From: Caulobacter sp. Root343
Lineage (GTDB): Bacteria > Pseudomonadota > Alphaproteobacteria > Caulobacterales > Caulobacteraceae
Reading direction: 5' to 3'
DNA length: 64,000 nt
Assembly (NCBI RefSeq): GCF_001425745.1
Contig: NZ_LMDF01000005.1
Location: forward strand, 152,841-216,840
The notes below the pieces were generated by a model. The model was not told the origin of the DNA. It worked only from the letters and a program-made list of their open reading frames with translations, and did no database searches. This document shows positions 16,266 through 24,384 of the stretch, one piece after another; the stretch's first letter is position 1; each line of letters opens with the position of its first letter. A program made the position numbers and the translations under genes.

Positions 16266-17597
16266 CTACGCCGCGATCGCGGCCGCCGCGCGGCGGCGGA
16301 CGATCTCGGCGGTCTTGTCGTCGCGGGTGTAGGCGATGAAGCCGGCGGCGACGTCCAGGTACTTCACGGCCAGGGACGAGTCGCCGCCCTCGCCGGTGCG
16401 GGCCACGTGCAGAACGTCCTCGATATAGGGATCGAGGCGGCCGTTCAGCTTTTCCAGGATCTTGTTGCGCGAGGTGCCGTAGCCGGCCTTGTCGGCGCAG
16501 GAGCGCAGCTCGGCCACGAAGGCCAGCGCGCCCTGGGCGCGGCGGATCAGCGCCTCGTCCGGCTCGTCGACCAGCTTGGCGACGCCGCGGGCGCCCTTCT
16601 TGGCCATCATCGAGATGGGCCGGGTCGGCAGGGCCTGTTCCAGCGCCTTGTCGGACTGGTCCATGCGGATCTCGCAGGCCTTGGCCATGGTCTGCTTGAA
16701 GCGCGCCAGGCGCTTGCCCCAGGGACCGTCCTTGTTGATGTCGACCGACTGCTGGAACTCGACGATCTGCAGGTGGACCTTGTGCGCGCCCTGGGCGGCC
16801 TGGCGGCCCACCTTCTCGCCGCCGGCGAAATCGAACTCCTCGACCCGGCGGACCGAGGCCTCGATGTCGGCCAGGATGCGTTCGCCAAACGCCTTGACCT
16901 CGGACGAGGCCAGGTAGCGGTCGGAGGGACGGTCCATCACGGCCGAGATCACCCGCATGATCCGCCAGTCGTCGGGCAGGTGGGCGGACAGGATGTCCAG
17001 CAGCAGCGGGCCGGCGTCGTCGCTGATCCGGCTGGCGTCGCGATAGGCCAGCTTGGCGGCGGTGGCGCGATCCTCCGACATGCGGCTGACCCATTCCGAC
17101 AGCTTGGGCAGGCACGAACGGGCGATGGCCGACAGCTGCAGGCACAGGGCCAGGTGCTCGGGATCGCAAAGCGAACGCACGCTGTCGAAGGCGGCGTTCT
17201 CGGGATCGCGCAGGCCGGCGGCGGCGCTCTTGCACAGCTCGTCGAAGACTTCGGGGACGCCGTTCTCCAGGTCCCACGGATTGCACTTGGCCGCGGCTTC
17301 CTCGACGCGGCTGGGCGCGATGACCTTCAGCGCCTTCCACAGGCGCGACAGCACCGGCGCGGGAAACGACACGCAGTTCTCGCCGCGCGCGGCGCACAGC
17401 GGCACGATCGGGGCCAGGATGTTGTTGCGGACGAATCGGTTGGCGGTCTCGTCCTCGACCAGCCCGCGCACGGCCGCCAGCGACCCGGTCGCGCCGGCGC
17501 TCGACAGCGCCAGCTCAAGGCTGCGCAGCGCCGAGTCCGGAGCGGTTTCCACCAGCGTCCGGATGATCTGCAGTTTGTGCGCGGCGATGGCGGCCAT
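16266..17597 (-). CDS. Conserved-looking protein of unknown function, 443 residues
   Basis: I do not recognise this family. It is a soluble, largely helical protein without signal peptide or membrane segment. Seven or eight cysteines are scattered, with no CxxC or haem motif. The middle (about 120-230) resembles a helical-repeat scaffold. A charged region (about 240-330, with KVHLQIVEFQQSVDINKDG) precedes a C-terminal helical bundle. Codon use is like that of the neighbours, so recent transfer is not suggested. The ATG is at 17597. The upstream gap (17598-17797) holds no other gene. Confidence 0.7.
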   Translation of the reverse strand: MAAIAAHKLQIIRTLVETAPDSALRSLELALSSAGATGSLAAVRGLVEDETANRFVRNNILAPIVPLCAARGENCVSFPAPVLSRLWKALKVIAPSRVEEAAAKCNPWDLENGVPEVFDELCKSAAAGLRDPENAAFDSVRSLCDPEHLALCLQLSAIARSCLPKLSEWVSRMSEDRATAAKLAYRDASRISDDAGPLLLDILSAHLPDDWRIMRVISAVMDRPSDRYLASSEVKAFGERILADIEASVRRVEEFDFAGGEKVGRQAAQGAHKVHLQIVEFQQSVDINKDGPWGKRLARFKQTMAKACEIRMDQSDKALEQALPTRPISMMAKKGARGVAKLVDEPDEALIRRAQGALAFVAELRSCADKAGYGTSRNKILEKLNGRLDPYIEDVLHVARTGEGGDSSLAVKYLDVAAGFIAYTRDDKTAEIVRRRAAAAIAA

Positions 17598-17797
17598 GGT
17601 CCCCCGTGTCGGAGCAGCGGATTCCGACAGGCGTCAACCATGTTCGGAACGAGGTTAAGGATTTCCGAAACCCGAGGAAATTCATAGCCCCCGTAACGAG
17701 ATGTCGCGGCGAGAAAGCCCTGGCCTACTGGAGGTTTAGCCGACCATGCCCACGGCGCGCGAAAGCCCCGCCCGCGACGAAACGTCACAACCATAGG

Positions 17798-19189
17798 TCA
17801 TGTTTCGGCGCGTGGCAGATCCAGGGTGACGCGCAATCCGCCCAGCGGCGATTCACCAAGCTTGACCGATCCGCCGTAGGCGCGGGCCAATTCGTCGACG
17901 ATCGACAGGCCAAGACCCGACCCGGGCGCATTCTCGTCGAGCCTCTGGCCGCGCTTCAGCGCCTGGGCGCGCTCGTCGGGCGGCAGGCCGGGGCCGTCGT
18001 CGTCGACGGTCAGCAGCATCCGCCCCTCGCCCGCCGGCGCGGCCTCGACGCGGATCTTGCCCCGGCACCACTTGCCGGCGTTTTCCATGACGTTGCCGGC
18101 CAGTTCCAGGAGGTCCTGCTTCTCGCCCTGGAAGGCCAGGTCCTCGGGGCAGCGCCAGTCGATCTCGACGCCCCGCCCTTCGGACTTGTCCTGGAAGATC
18201 CGCTCCAGGGTCACGGCCAGCTCGTCCAGGATCGGCTCGACCGGCGTGCGTTCGCCGCTGGTTTGGGAGCGGGCGGCGGCGCGGGCCCGGCGCAGGTGGT
18301 GGTCGACCTGCTCGCGCATGGTCTGGGCCTGGCGCTCGACCACCTCGGCCAGCTGGCCCGGCTGCTGGCTGGCCTCGGTCAGCATCACCGACAGCGGGGT
18401 CTTCAGCGCATGGGCCAGGTTGCCGACGTGGGTGCGCTGGCGCTCGACCACTTCCTGGTTGTGGGCCAGCAGGGCGTTCAGCTCGCCGGCCAGGGGCGCG
18501 AGCTCCTCGGGATAGATCCCGTCCACCCGCTCGGCCTTGCCCCGGCGCACGGCCGCCACCTCGCGACGCAGGCGGAACAGCGGCTGCAGGCCGAAGCGCA
18601 CCTGCACCACCACCGCCAGGATCAGGCCGCCGCCCAGGATCAGCAGGGCGATGGCGGTGATGCCCGCGAAACGGTCGGCGTCGGCGTCGATCGGCGAGCG
18701 GTCCTCGGCGGCCAGGAACACCACGGGATTGGCGTAGCCCGGCAGGCGGGTCAGGATGGCGGCCGCCCGCAGCGGCTTGTCCTGCGGCCCGCGCATGTCG
18801 AAATACTGGGTCTTGCCCGGGGCGCCGTCCAGCTGGTCGATCTGGGCCGAGGCCAGCATCAGGTCGCTGTCGAACAGCGAGCGCGAGCGCACGATCGGCC
18901 GCATCGACCCGTCCGGCAGCCGGTCCAGGATCACCCAGTAGCGGCCGGAATAGGCCCGCGTCGCCCGGATGTCGGTCAGCACCGGCGCGCGCAGCTGGCC
19001 GTCCTCGACGGTCGAGCCGGCATAGAGGTCGTCGGTCAGCACGGCCAGCGACTGGTCGAACCGGCGGATGGCCGCGCCGCGGAACTGGGCGGTCAGGAAG
19101 ACGCCGGTGATCACCATGACCAGCAGCGTCCAGATCCCAGCGATCAGGACCAGGCGGCGGACCAGCGAACGGCGGCGCAGGTCCAGCAA
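17798..19189 (-). CDS. Sensor histidine kinase of PhoQ-like layout
   Basis: A 463-residue kinase with TM1 at about 12-32, a periplasmic domain at about 33-155, TM2 at about 170-195, and a short linker. The HisKA box is HALKTPLSVMLTEAS (His near 257), followed by HATPase with an N box (NVMENAGKW) and G boxes (DDGPGLPPDER, GSGLGLSIVDELA). The periplasmic part is of the kind seen in PhoQ-like cation or peptide sensors. It follows its regulator by only four bases and a PepSY-type gene upstream, so the three form one operon. Confidence 0.93.
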   Translation of the reverse strand: MLDLRRRSLVRRLVLIAGIWTLLVMVITGVFLTAQFRGAAIRRFDQSLAVLTDDLYAGSTVEDGQLRAPVLTDIRATRAYSGRYWVILDRLPDGSMRPIVRSRSLFDSDLMLASAQIDQLDGAPGKTQYFDMRGPQDKPLRAAAILTRLPGYANPVVFLAAEDRSPIDADADRFAGITAIALLILGGGLILAVVVQVRFGLQPLFRLRREVAAVRRGKAERVDGIYPEELAPLAGELNALLAHNQEVVERQRTHVGNLAHALKTPLSVMLTEASQQPGQLAEVVERQAQTMREQVDHHLRRARAAARSQTSGERTPVEPILDELAVTLERIFQDKSEGRGVEIDWRCPEDLAFQGEKQDLLELAGNVMENAGKWCRGKIRVEAAPAGEGRMLLTVDDDGPGLPPDERAQALKRGQRLDENAPGSGLGLSIVDELARAYGGSVKLGESPLGGLRVTLDLPRAET

Positions 19190-19193
19190 CGGC

Positions 19194-19871
19194 TTAGGCC
19201 GCGCTCTCGCCTTCCAGCGGGGTCAGGCGATAGCCCAGGCCGCGGACGGTCTCGATGCGGTCGGCGCCCAGCTTCTTGCGCAGGCGGCCGATGAACACCT
19301 CGATGGTGTTGCTGTCGCGGTCGAAGTCCTGGTCGTACAGGTGCTCGACCAGCTCGGTGCGGCCGATCACCCGGCCCTGGTGCATCATCATGTAGTGCAG
19401 CAGGCGGTATTCCAGCGAGGTCAGGCGCAGCGGCTCGCCGTTGACGCTGGCGCGAGCCGCGCGGGGATCCAGGCGCAGGGCGCCGCACGACAGCGACGGC
19501 GCGGCGTGGCCGGCCGAGCGCCGCAGCAGGGCGCGCAGGCGAGCCAGCAGCTCCTCGGTGTGGAACGGCTTGGCCAGGTAGTCGTCGGCCCCGGCGTCGA
19601 ACCCGGCGACCTTGTCGCTCCAGGCGCCGCGAGCGGTCAGGATCAGCACGGGCGTGGCGACATTGCCGCGCCGCCAGCGCTCCAGCACCGACACGCCGTC
19701 CACCTTGGGCAGGCCAAGATCCAGGATCACCGCGTCATAGGGCTCGGTCTCGCCCAGGAACTGGGCTTCCTCGCCGTCGGGGGCGTGGTCGACGGCGTAG
19801 CCGGCGTCGGCCAGGGCCAGCTTCAGCTGGCGCGACAGGTCGGGATCGTCCTCGACGAGCAGGATACGCAT
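19194..19871 (-). CDS. OmpR-family response regulator (PhoP-like)
   Basis: A 225-residue regulator. The receiver has E7/D8/D9, phospho-acceptor D51 (ILDLGLP) and Lys in LAKPFHTEEL. The winged helix ends in VRGLGYRLTP. It is the partner of the kinase encoded immediately downstream. The ATG at 19871 is followed by the standard MRILLVEDD start. Confidence 0.95.
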   Translation of the reverse strand: MRILLVEDDPDLSRQLKLALADAGYAVDHAPDGEEAQFLGETEPYDAVILDLGLPKVDGVSVLERWRRGNVATPVLILTARGAWSDKVAGFDAGADDYLAKPFHTEELLARLRALLRRSAGHAAPSLSCGALRLDPRAARASVNGEPLRLTSLEYRLLHYMMMHQGRVIGRTELVEHLYDQDFDRDSNTIEVFIGRLRKKLGADRIETVRGLGYRLTPLEGESAA

Positions 19872-19887
19872 GGGTCTGTGAAACTCC

Positions 19888-20208
19888 TTAGCCGCCGCTG
19901 AGGATCTGGCCGGTGCGGGCGTCGACGATGAAGTCGATGCGACGGCCGTCCGCCGCGGCCCAGCGCACGCGATAGGTCGAGCCCTCGAGGCCCGCGTCCA
20001 GCACCCGGCCCGGCACGCGCCGGCCGATCATCTCGATCACGCGCGACAGCGGCACCAGCTGGCCCGACTGCACGCCGCCCCGCGCCTGGTCCGACTGGGC
20101 GCGCCAATCGGCGCCCAGCGAGTCAGGGCCACGACGCTGCGCGGACGCCATGCCCGGAAGGGCGGCGGCCAGCGCGGCGGCGACGAGAATGACGCGGATC
20201 GTTTTCAT
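19888..20208 (-). CDS. Small periplasmic PepSY-like protein
   Basis: A 106-residue protein with a signal peptide (1-23, ending ASAQ) and a C-terminal PepSY-like segment (about 45-103, with RVIEMIGRRVPGRVLDAGLEG and IDFIVDARTGQIL). Such proteins often precede PhoP/PhoQ-type pairs and may inhibit the sensor or a protease in the periplasm. It is the first gene of the operon with the regulator and kinase. Confidence 0.8.
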   Translation of the reverse strand: MKTIRVILVAAALAAALPGMASAQRRGPDSLGADWRAQSDQARGGVQSGQLVPLSRVIEMIGRRVPGRVLDAGLEGSTYRVRWAAADGRRIDFIVDARTGQILSGG

Positions 20209-20367
20209 GCTCTCCGGTCTAACGGACCCCGGCTGAATGGAGACTGAACGCAGGGGTTATGAACGGGCTGCGTCCTTCTGTCACGGTCGGACACGCTTCG
20301 AACGCGCCGGACGGCCCGGATCCGTCGCGAGCGGTCACGGGGCGATCAGAGGTTCGCCCGAAAATCC

Positions 20368-20563
20368 CTCTCTCATAGAGAGAGGGAGGGGCCCACGCTG
20401 CAGGCGTGGGAGGGTGAGAGATTATAATCTCTCAGGACAAAGCCCGCTTCTCTCCCGCCCTCTCGGCCAAAGGCATCAGGCTTTCCGGCAGGCAGTGTAA
20501 CCACTCACCCTCCCACCGCTTCGCGGCGGGCCCCTCCCTCTCTCTCAGAGAGAGGGAATTTCG
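20368..20563. repeat. Family G inverted repeat pair
   Basis: The gap 20209-20565 holds no gene. It contains CCCTCTCTCATAGAGAGAGGG near 20370 and a related CCCTCTCTCTCAGAGAGAGGG near 20542, in outward-facing arrangement. Inner arms (CCCACGC/GCGTGGG and CCGCTTCGCGGCGGG) lie around a central ATAATCTCTCAGGAC segment. It is the only clear copy of this family in the window. Confidence 0.75.
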
Positions 20564-20565
20564 TT

Positions 20566-23166
20566 CTACATCGCGATCAGGCTCTTCCTGAACGTCAGCC
20601 GCATCGTCCGGCCCAGCGGGTCCAGGTAATCCGCCTGATAGGCCTGGGGCGTGACGCCCTTGGCGTCCTTCACGATCGGGCGGCTGTAGAACAGGTTGTC
20701 GGCCGCCAGGGTGACGCGGGTTCCGGCCAGCCACTTGGACGCGGCCCCCGCCTTCACGTCGCGCGGGACCTCGTAGAAGGCCGACAGGTTGATCGTGGTC
20801 TGGTCGTCGAAGCGCAGGGCCCCGCCGTTGGTCGGGCCGGCGTCGATGACGCTGCCGCCGCGCCAGTTGCCGTTCAGGTTAAAGCCGACGCCCTGCTTGA
20901 AGGCGTTCAGGCGGAAGCTCAGCTCGCGCTTGGGCTGGCCCCGGCGGCTGGTGCTGGCGCCGTTCAACAGGTCCAGCGGCGTCAGGCCCCGGCGCAGGGT
21001 GGTCTCGTCGCGCAGCCGCCAGGTGTAGTTCACCGACAGCTGCACCTGGCCGGCCTGCTTGCGATCTTTCTTGACCGCCCCCTTATTGGCGTTCTGCCCC
21101 AGGAACCGCGTCAGGTTGATGCCGCCGCGCAGCTCCTCGCGGTCGATGGCCTCGAAGTTCAGCGGCCGGCTGTCGATCGCCGTCAGGGCGCCGTCGGCGT
21201 TGCGGGTGAAGCGCTCGGGGAAGGCCGCCTCCAGGGCCGGGGTGATCAGCGGGAAGGACGAGATCGGGTCCTCGATCCGGGTGCGGACATAGTTGGCGTT
21301 CAGGGTCAGCCGCGTCGGGCCGTTCTCGCGTCCCACCGGGCGAAGGTTGACCCCGGCCCGCAGCACCTTGCGACGGTCGTTCATCAGGCCGGTGTTGCCG
21401 CCCTCCAGCCGGCTGACCGTGACGCTCTGGCCGGTGGCGAAGTCGAACACCGTGACGCTGGGGGTCAGCACCACGGGGTCGGCGATCTGGTTGGCGTTGG
21501 GCGCGGTCTCTTCCTGGCTGACGCTGAGATTGAAGGTCAGCAGCTTGTCGGGCGACCAGTGCAGGCCCGCGCCGAACGCCAGGCGGTCCTTGTAGGTCTG
21601 GGCGTCGTAGCCGGCGTTCAGGCTGGCGGTCAGCTCGCCCAGCGCCGGCAGCACCTCGTGCGAACGGCTGGCCAGCGGCACGTCGATATCGCCCTGCACC
21701 GAGACCGCGCGGCGGTCGTAGGCGCTGTGGGTCGGGACGTTGGCGCGGACGGCGTCGGAGGCCTGCTTGACCCGCTCGCCGCCGACCTTGACCGTCGAGG
21801 AGATCCGGCCGGCCGGGATCTCGGCGAGGTCGCCGTTCAAGACGAGCTCGGCCTTGGCCGCCTTGGACTTCGACTTGGCGCGGTCGCGGGCATTGGCCTT
21901 CAGCAGGGCGCGGGGGACGGGACCGAACGGATTGACCGCCGGGTCACGCGCGGCGATGGCGGCCTTCCAGGCGCTGGAGTCGACGCCGCGGCCCGTCACC
22001 GTCTCGCTGGCGCTGCGGTCGTAGTTTCCGGTCAGCGACCAGCGCCAGTCGCCGACATAGCCGTTGGCGGCCATGGCCAGCTGGCCCTTGAAGGCGTCGA
22101 CCTCGCGCCGCTGCGACCAGGGCGCGTCGAGATAGCGATAGACGGTGACGTCCCGCGCGAACGGCGAGAACGGGCTGCCCGCCGGCAGCTTCACCGATGT
22201 GGCGGGCAGGCCCAGATAGCTGGTGCGCCGGGCGTCCTCGAGATTGACGCTCAGGGTGACGCTGACCTTGCGGGCCAGGTCGCGGGTGATGGCCGCCTTG
22301 AAGCTCCCCTGCCCCAGCGACGGCAGCAGGCTGCGGTTGGCGGTGACGCCCGTCAGTTCGGGCCGGCCCGCGCCGGGCGCGAAGGCCGACAGCGAGGCCG
22401 CGCCGTCCGCCGCCCAGTCCGCCGCCGTGTCGGGCGCCCGGGTCAGGGTGACCAGGCCGCCGGCCACGGCCGACAAGGCCGGGTCGATCTCGCTTCCGAA
22501 CGGTGAGCCGGCGACGTTGCCGACCAGGCCGTAGGGCGAGGTGGCCGAGGGCGCGCGGACGATGTCGCGCTCGGCCTCGAACAGGGTCGATTCCTGGCGC
22601 CAGTCGAAGCCCGCCGTGGTGCGCTCCTCACCGGCCAGGCGGAACAGGTCGCCGTCGACGTGCTCGGCGTGGCGCCCCCCGCCCGTGGCGCCCGTCTCCT
22701 CGGCCTCGACGGCGACCGAACGGAAATTCTTGCGCAGGATGAAGTTCACGACCCGCTGGTTGGGCCGGTAGCCGTAGGACAGCGCCGCCGCGGGCGACAG
22801 CACGTCCATGCGCTGGATGGCCTGGGCCGGCAGGCCGCTGATCTCCTGGAAACCCGAGATGCGCCGGCCGTTGGCCAGGTAGATCGGCGGCGGGGCGTCG
22901 GGCTCGCCGGTCGAGATCTCGGCTTCCAGCAGCGCGACCAGCTCCTGCACGGTGCTGGCCCCGGTGCCCTCGATCTCGGCGGCGTCCAGGGTCAGGTCGG
23001 GCTGGACGGGGCCCTCGGTCTTGCCGCGCGGCGCGGCCTTGATCACCAGGCTGTCGACGAGGCCGGTCTGCTCGCTCTCGGGCGGCGTCGGGACCGTCGG
23101 GGTAACCGGTGTCTCCTGAACGGGCGCGGCGATCTGCAGGAGCGCCAGGACGCTGACCAGAACCAT
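20566..23166 (-). CDS. TonB-dependent receptor-like outer-membrane protein
   Basis: About 866 residues from the ATG at 23166, with a signal peptide (about 1-17, MVLVSVLALLQIAAP). A plug-like domain (about 50-160) contains VQELVALLEAEIS, PPIYLANGRR and a GLPAQAIQRMDVLSP stretch. A long beta-barrel follows, rich in alternating polar/hydrophobic strands. The substrate is unknown. The TonB box is not obvious and the C-terminus ends in IAM rather than an aromatic residue, so it is somewhat atypical. A GTG at 23238 is also in frame. There are no transport or catabolic neighbours. The next upstream gene is DnaJ-like. Confidence 0.8.
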   Translation of the reverse strand: MVLVSVLALLQIAAPVQETPVTPTVPTPPESEQTGLVDSLVIKAAPRGKTEGPVQPDLTLDAAEIEGTGASTVQELVALLEAEISTGEPDAPPPIYLANGRRISGFQEISGLPAQAIQRMDVLSPAAALSYGYRPNQRVVNFILRKNFRSVAVEAEETGATGGGRHAEHVDGDLFRLAGEERTTAGFDWRQESTLFEAERDIVRAPSATSPYGLVGNVAGSPFGSEIDPALSAVAGGLVTLTRAPDTAADWAADGAASLSAFAPGAGRPELTGVTANRSLLPSLGQGSFKAAITRDLARKVSVTLSVNLEDARRTSYLGLPATSVKLPAGSPFSPFARDVTVYRYLDAPWSQRREVDAFKGQLAMAANGYVGDWRWSLTGNYDRSASETVTGRGVDSSAWKAAIAARDPAVNPFGPVPRALLKANARDRAKSKSKAAKAELVLNGDLAEIPAGRISSTVKVGGERVKQASDAVRANVPTHSAYDRRAVSVQGDIDVPLASRSHEVLPALGELTASLNAGYDAQTYKDRLAFGAGLHWSPDKLLTFNLSVSQEETAPNANQIADPVVLTPSVTVFDFATGQSVTVSRLEGGNTGLMNDRRKVLRAGVNLRPVGRENGPTRLTLNANYVRTRIEDPISSFPLITPALEAAFPERFTRNADGALTAIDSRPLNFEAIDREELRGGINLTRFLGQNANKGAVKKDRKQAGQVQLSVNYTWRLRDETTLRRGLTPLDLLNGASTSRRGQPKRELSFRLNAFKQGVGFNLNGNWRGGSVIDAGPTNGGALRFDDQTTINLSAFYEVPRDVKAGAASKWLAGTRVTLAADNLFYSRPIVKDAKGVTPQAYQADYLDPLGRTMRLTFRKSLIAM

Positions 23167-23244
23167 GAAGACCGCCCCGACGCCGTTCGCTGAACCCGGG
23201 GTTTCCCTAGGGCCGCGCCACTCAACTGGCAAGCGCACAAACTG

Positions 23245-23342
23245 TTGTCATCCCGGACGGCCAAAGGCCGATCCGGGACCGCCGGAAGCGCTGAGCTTCT
23301 TGCGGTCCCGGCTCTTCGCTGCGCTACGGCCGGGATGACAAG
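23245..23342. repeat. Family D palindromic repeat (long form)
   Basis: TTGTCATCCCGG at 23245 and CCGGGATGACAA ending at 23341 bound an element with inner complementary parts (GGTCCCGG and GGGACCGCC). Long copies of the same form lie at 45729, 47587 and 61113. Confidence 0.85.
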
Positions 23343-23361
23343 AGCTGTTGGCGGACTGAAG

Positions 23362-24294
23362 TTACTTCCGCTTCGGCGTGTAGGGCTTCTGCTCGCGCCA
23401 GGCTTGGGCGAACTTCTCGAGGTCCTGGTCGACGGTCTCCGGCAGGGTCACCACCAGGCGGGCCAGCAGGTCGCCGCGTTTGCCCTTGGCGTCGGGCATG
23501 CCTCGGCCTTTCAAGCGGAGGGTCTGGCCGCTGTTGCTGGCCTTGGGCACGTTCAGCATCACGGCGCCGTCGGGGGTCGGGGCCTCGACCTTGCCGCCCA
23601 GCACCGCGTCGGGGATCGAGATCGGCAGGTCCATGACCAGCTGGTCGCCCTCGCGGCGATAGATCGGGTGCGGCCGGATCACCAGCTCGATCAGGGCGTC
23701 GCCGGCCCCGCCGCGCCCCTGGCCGCCCTGGCCCTTCAGGCGTAGGGTCTGGCCCTCCTGGGCTCCGACCGGGATGGTGACGTCGATGGTGCGGCCATCC
23801 GAGAAGGCCACGCGCTTCTTGCCGCCCTTGATCGCCTCTTCCAGGTCGATGTCCAGCCGCGCCTTGACGTCGGCTCCCTTGCTGGCGAAGCCGCCGGCCT
23901 GGCCGCCGCCGCCGAACGGGCCGCGCCCGCCGCCCTGGTTGAACATGCCGCCGAACAGCTCGGAGAGGTCGATCTCCGGCCCTTCCTCGCGGTGGAAGCC
24001 GCCGCGCCCGAAGCCGCCGGCGTTGAACGGGCCGTTGCCGGGCTGGCCGCCGAAGCCGCGCATGGTCTCGCGCCCGTCGGCGTCGATCTGGCCCAGGTCG
24101 AACTTCTTGCGCTTCTCGACGTCGCCCAGGATGTCGAAGGCGGCGCTGACCTGCTTGAACTTCTCCTCGGCCTTCTTGTCCCCCGGATTGGCGTCCGGAT
24201 GGTGGGCCTTGGCGAGCTTGCGGAACGCCTTGCGGATCTCGTCCGCGGTCGCGGTGCGGGAAACGCCGAGTTCCAGATAGGGGTCACGCGCCAA
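23362..24294 (-). CDS. DnaJ-like (CbpA-type) co-chaperone
   Basis: A 310-residue type II J-domain protein. The J domain (1-70) has the HPD motif in HHPDAN. A glycine/phenylalanine-rich linker follows (about 75-140, FGRGGFHREEG), then two C-terminal substrate-binding beta domains (about 150-305) without a zinc-finger region. It stimulates DnaK ATPase. I chose TTG at 24294, giving (M)ARDPYLELGV, the usual N-terminus, with GGAG upstream. An ATG at 24339 would add 15 atypical residues. Confidence 0.9.
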   Translation of the reverse strand: MARDPYLELGVSRTATADEIRKAFRKLAKAHHPDANPGDKKAEEKFKQVSAAFDILGDVEKRKKFDLGQIDADGRETMRGFGGQPGNGPFNAGGFGRGGFHREEGPEIDLSELFGGMFNQGGGRGPFGGGGQAGGFASKGADVKARLDIDLEEAIKGGKKRVAFSDGRTIDVTIPVGAQEGQTLRLKGQGGQGRGGAGDALIELVIRPHPIYRREGDQLVMDLPISIPDAVLGGKVEAPTPDGAVMLNVPKASNSGQTLRLKGRGMPDAKGKRGDLLARLVVTLPETVDQDLEKFAQAWREQKPYTPKRK

Positions 24295-24384
24295 GGTAAG
24301 GGTCTCTCCGGTCAAGGGCAGGTGGGTAACGCCCTCCATCTAGAGCGTCCAGCGCGGCGTGCAAGCCTCTCTGTGGCATTATTA

